Assembly: GCA_027084145.1 (NCBI GenBank)
Contig: JALWLM010000168.1
Span: 1 to 5,981 of the forward strand
DNA: 5,981 bases
Reading direction: 5' to 3'
Source: Crocinitomicaceae bacterium
Lineage (GTDB): Bacteria > Bacteroidota > Bacteroidia > Flavobacteriales_D > Crocinitomicaceae
Part shown: in pieces, positions 5,968 through 5,981 of the stretch
Layout: the number at the start of each line of letters is the position of its first letter
Position numbering within the stretch: the first letter of the stretch is position 1
The notes under the pieces: generated by a model
What the model was told of the DNA's origin: nothing
What the model saw: the letters and a program-made list of their open reading frames with translations, nothing else
Database searches by the model: none
Position numbers and translations under genes: made by a program

Positions 5968-5981
5968 ATGAAGTACACCAC
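5968..5981 (+). CDS. Possible start of a divergent gene (partial)
   Basis: An ATG on the plus strand at 5968-5970, followed by codons for Lys-Tyr-Thr, runs off the window edge after 14 bases. It faces away from the dehydrogenase gene across a 107-base AT-rich gap. That gap contains a TTTG at 5924-5927 and a TAAACTTT at 5952-5959 that could form a poor promoter for it. With so few bases no product can be proposed, and the ATG may not be a start at all. Confidence 0.22.

Noticed and set aside
1..5981. Mobile element, CRISPR array, toxin-antitoxin or defence island
   Set aside because: No transposase, integrase, spaced repeats or terminal repeats are seen, and the window is filled by six recognisable genes plus a tRNA. 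The tRNA could serve as an integration site, but no duplicated tRNA end is found in the window.

Overview
The window looks like ordinary chromosomal DNA from a member of the Bacteroidota, most likely Flavobacteriia. Three things point there. The DNA is strongly AT-rich. The ExbB, ExbD, NhaD and amino-acid dehydrogenase sequences have the forms I know from that group. Start codons lack clear Shine-Dalgarno boxes, and the one recognisable promoter element fits the Bacteroidota TAnnTTTG type. The genus cannot be read from the sequence.

Layout: positions 1-71 carry a tRNA-Val(UAC) on the plus strand, cut at its 5' end by the window edge and followed by an intrinsic terminator (76-103). Everything from 112 to 5860 is a tight run of six minus-strand genes. 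In transcription order these are a Glu/Leu/Phe/Val-type amino-acid dehydrogenase (5860-4631), a NhaD Na+/H+ antiporter (4612-3254), ExbB (3226-2483), ExbD (2475-2065), a TonB-like energy transducer (2059-1328) and FolC (1347-112). Gaps are 18, 27, 7 and 5 bases, and tonB and folC overlap by 20, so the six are probably co-transcribed. A candidate promoter lies at 5882-5889, just upstream of the dehydrogenase. At the far right an ATG at 5968 on the plus strand may open a divergent gene, but only 14 bases of it are visible.

How the genes fit together: ExbB, ExbD and the TonB-like protein form an inner-membrane motor that uses proton-motive force to drive outer-membrane receptors. NhaD exchanges sodium and protons across the same membrane. 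The dehydrogenase links amino acids to 2-oxo acids and ammonia, and FolC makes and polyglutamylates folate. The last two look like housekeeping passengers rather than parts of one machine.

I found no mobile element, CRISPR array, defence gene or clearly new system. The points most worth a second look are small: an atypical TonB with a glycine-rich linker and a G7 tract at its start codon, a TTG-started folC overlapping tonB, histidine-rich loops in NhaD, and a dehydrogenase whose substrate cannot be assigned from its motifs.
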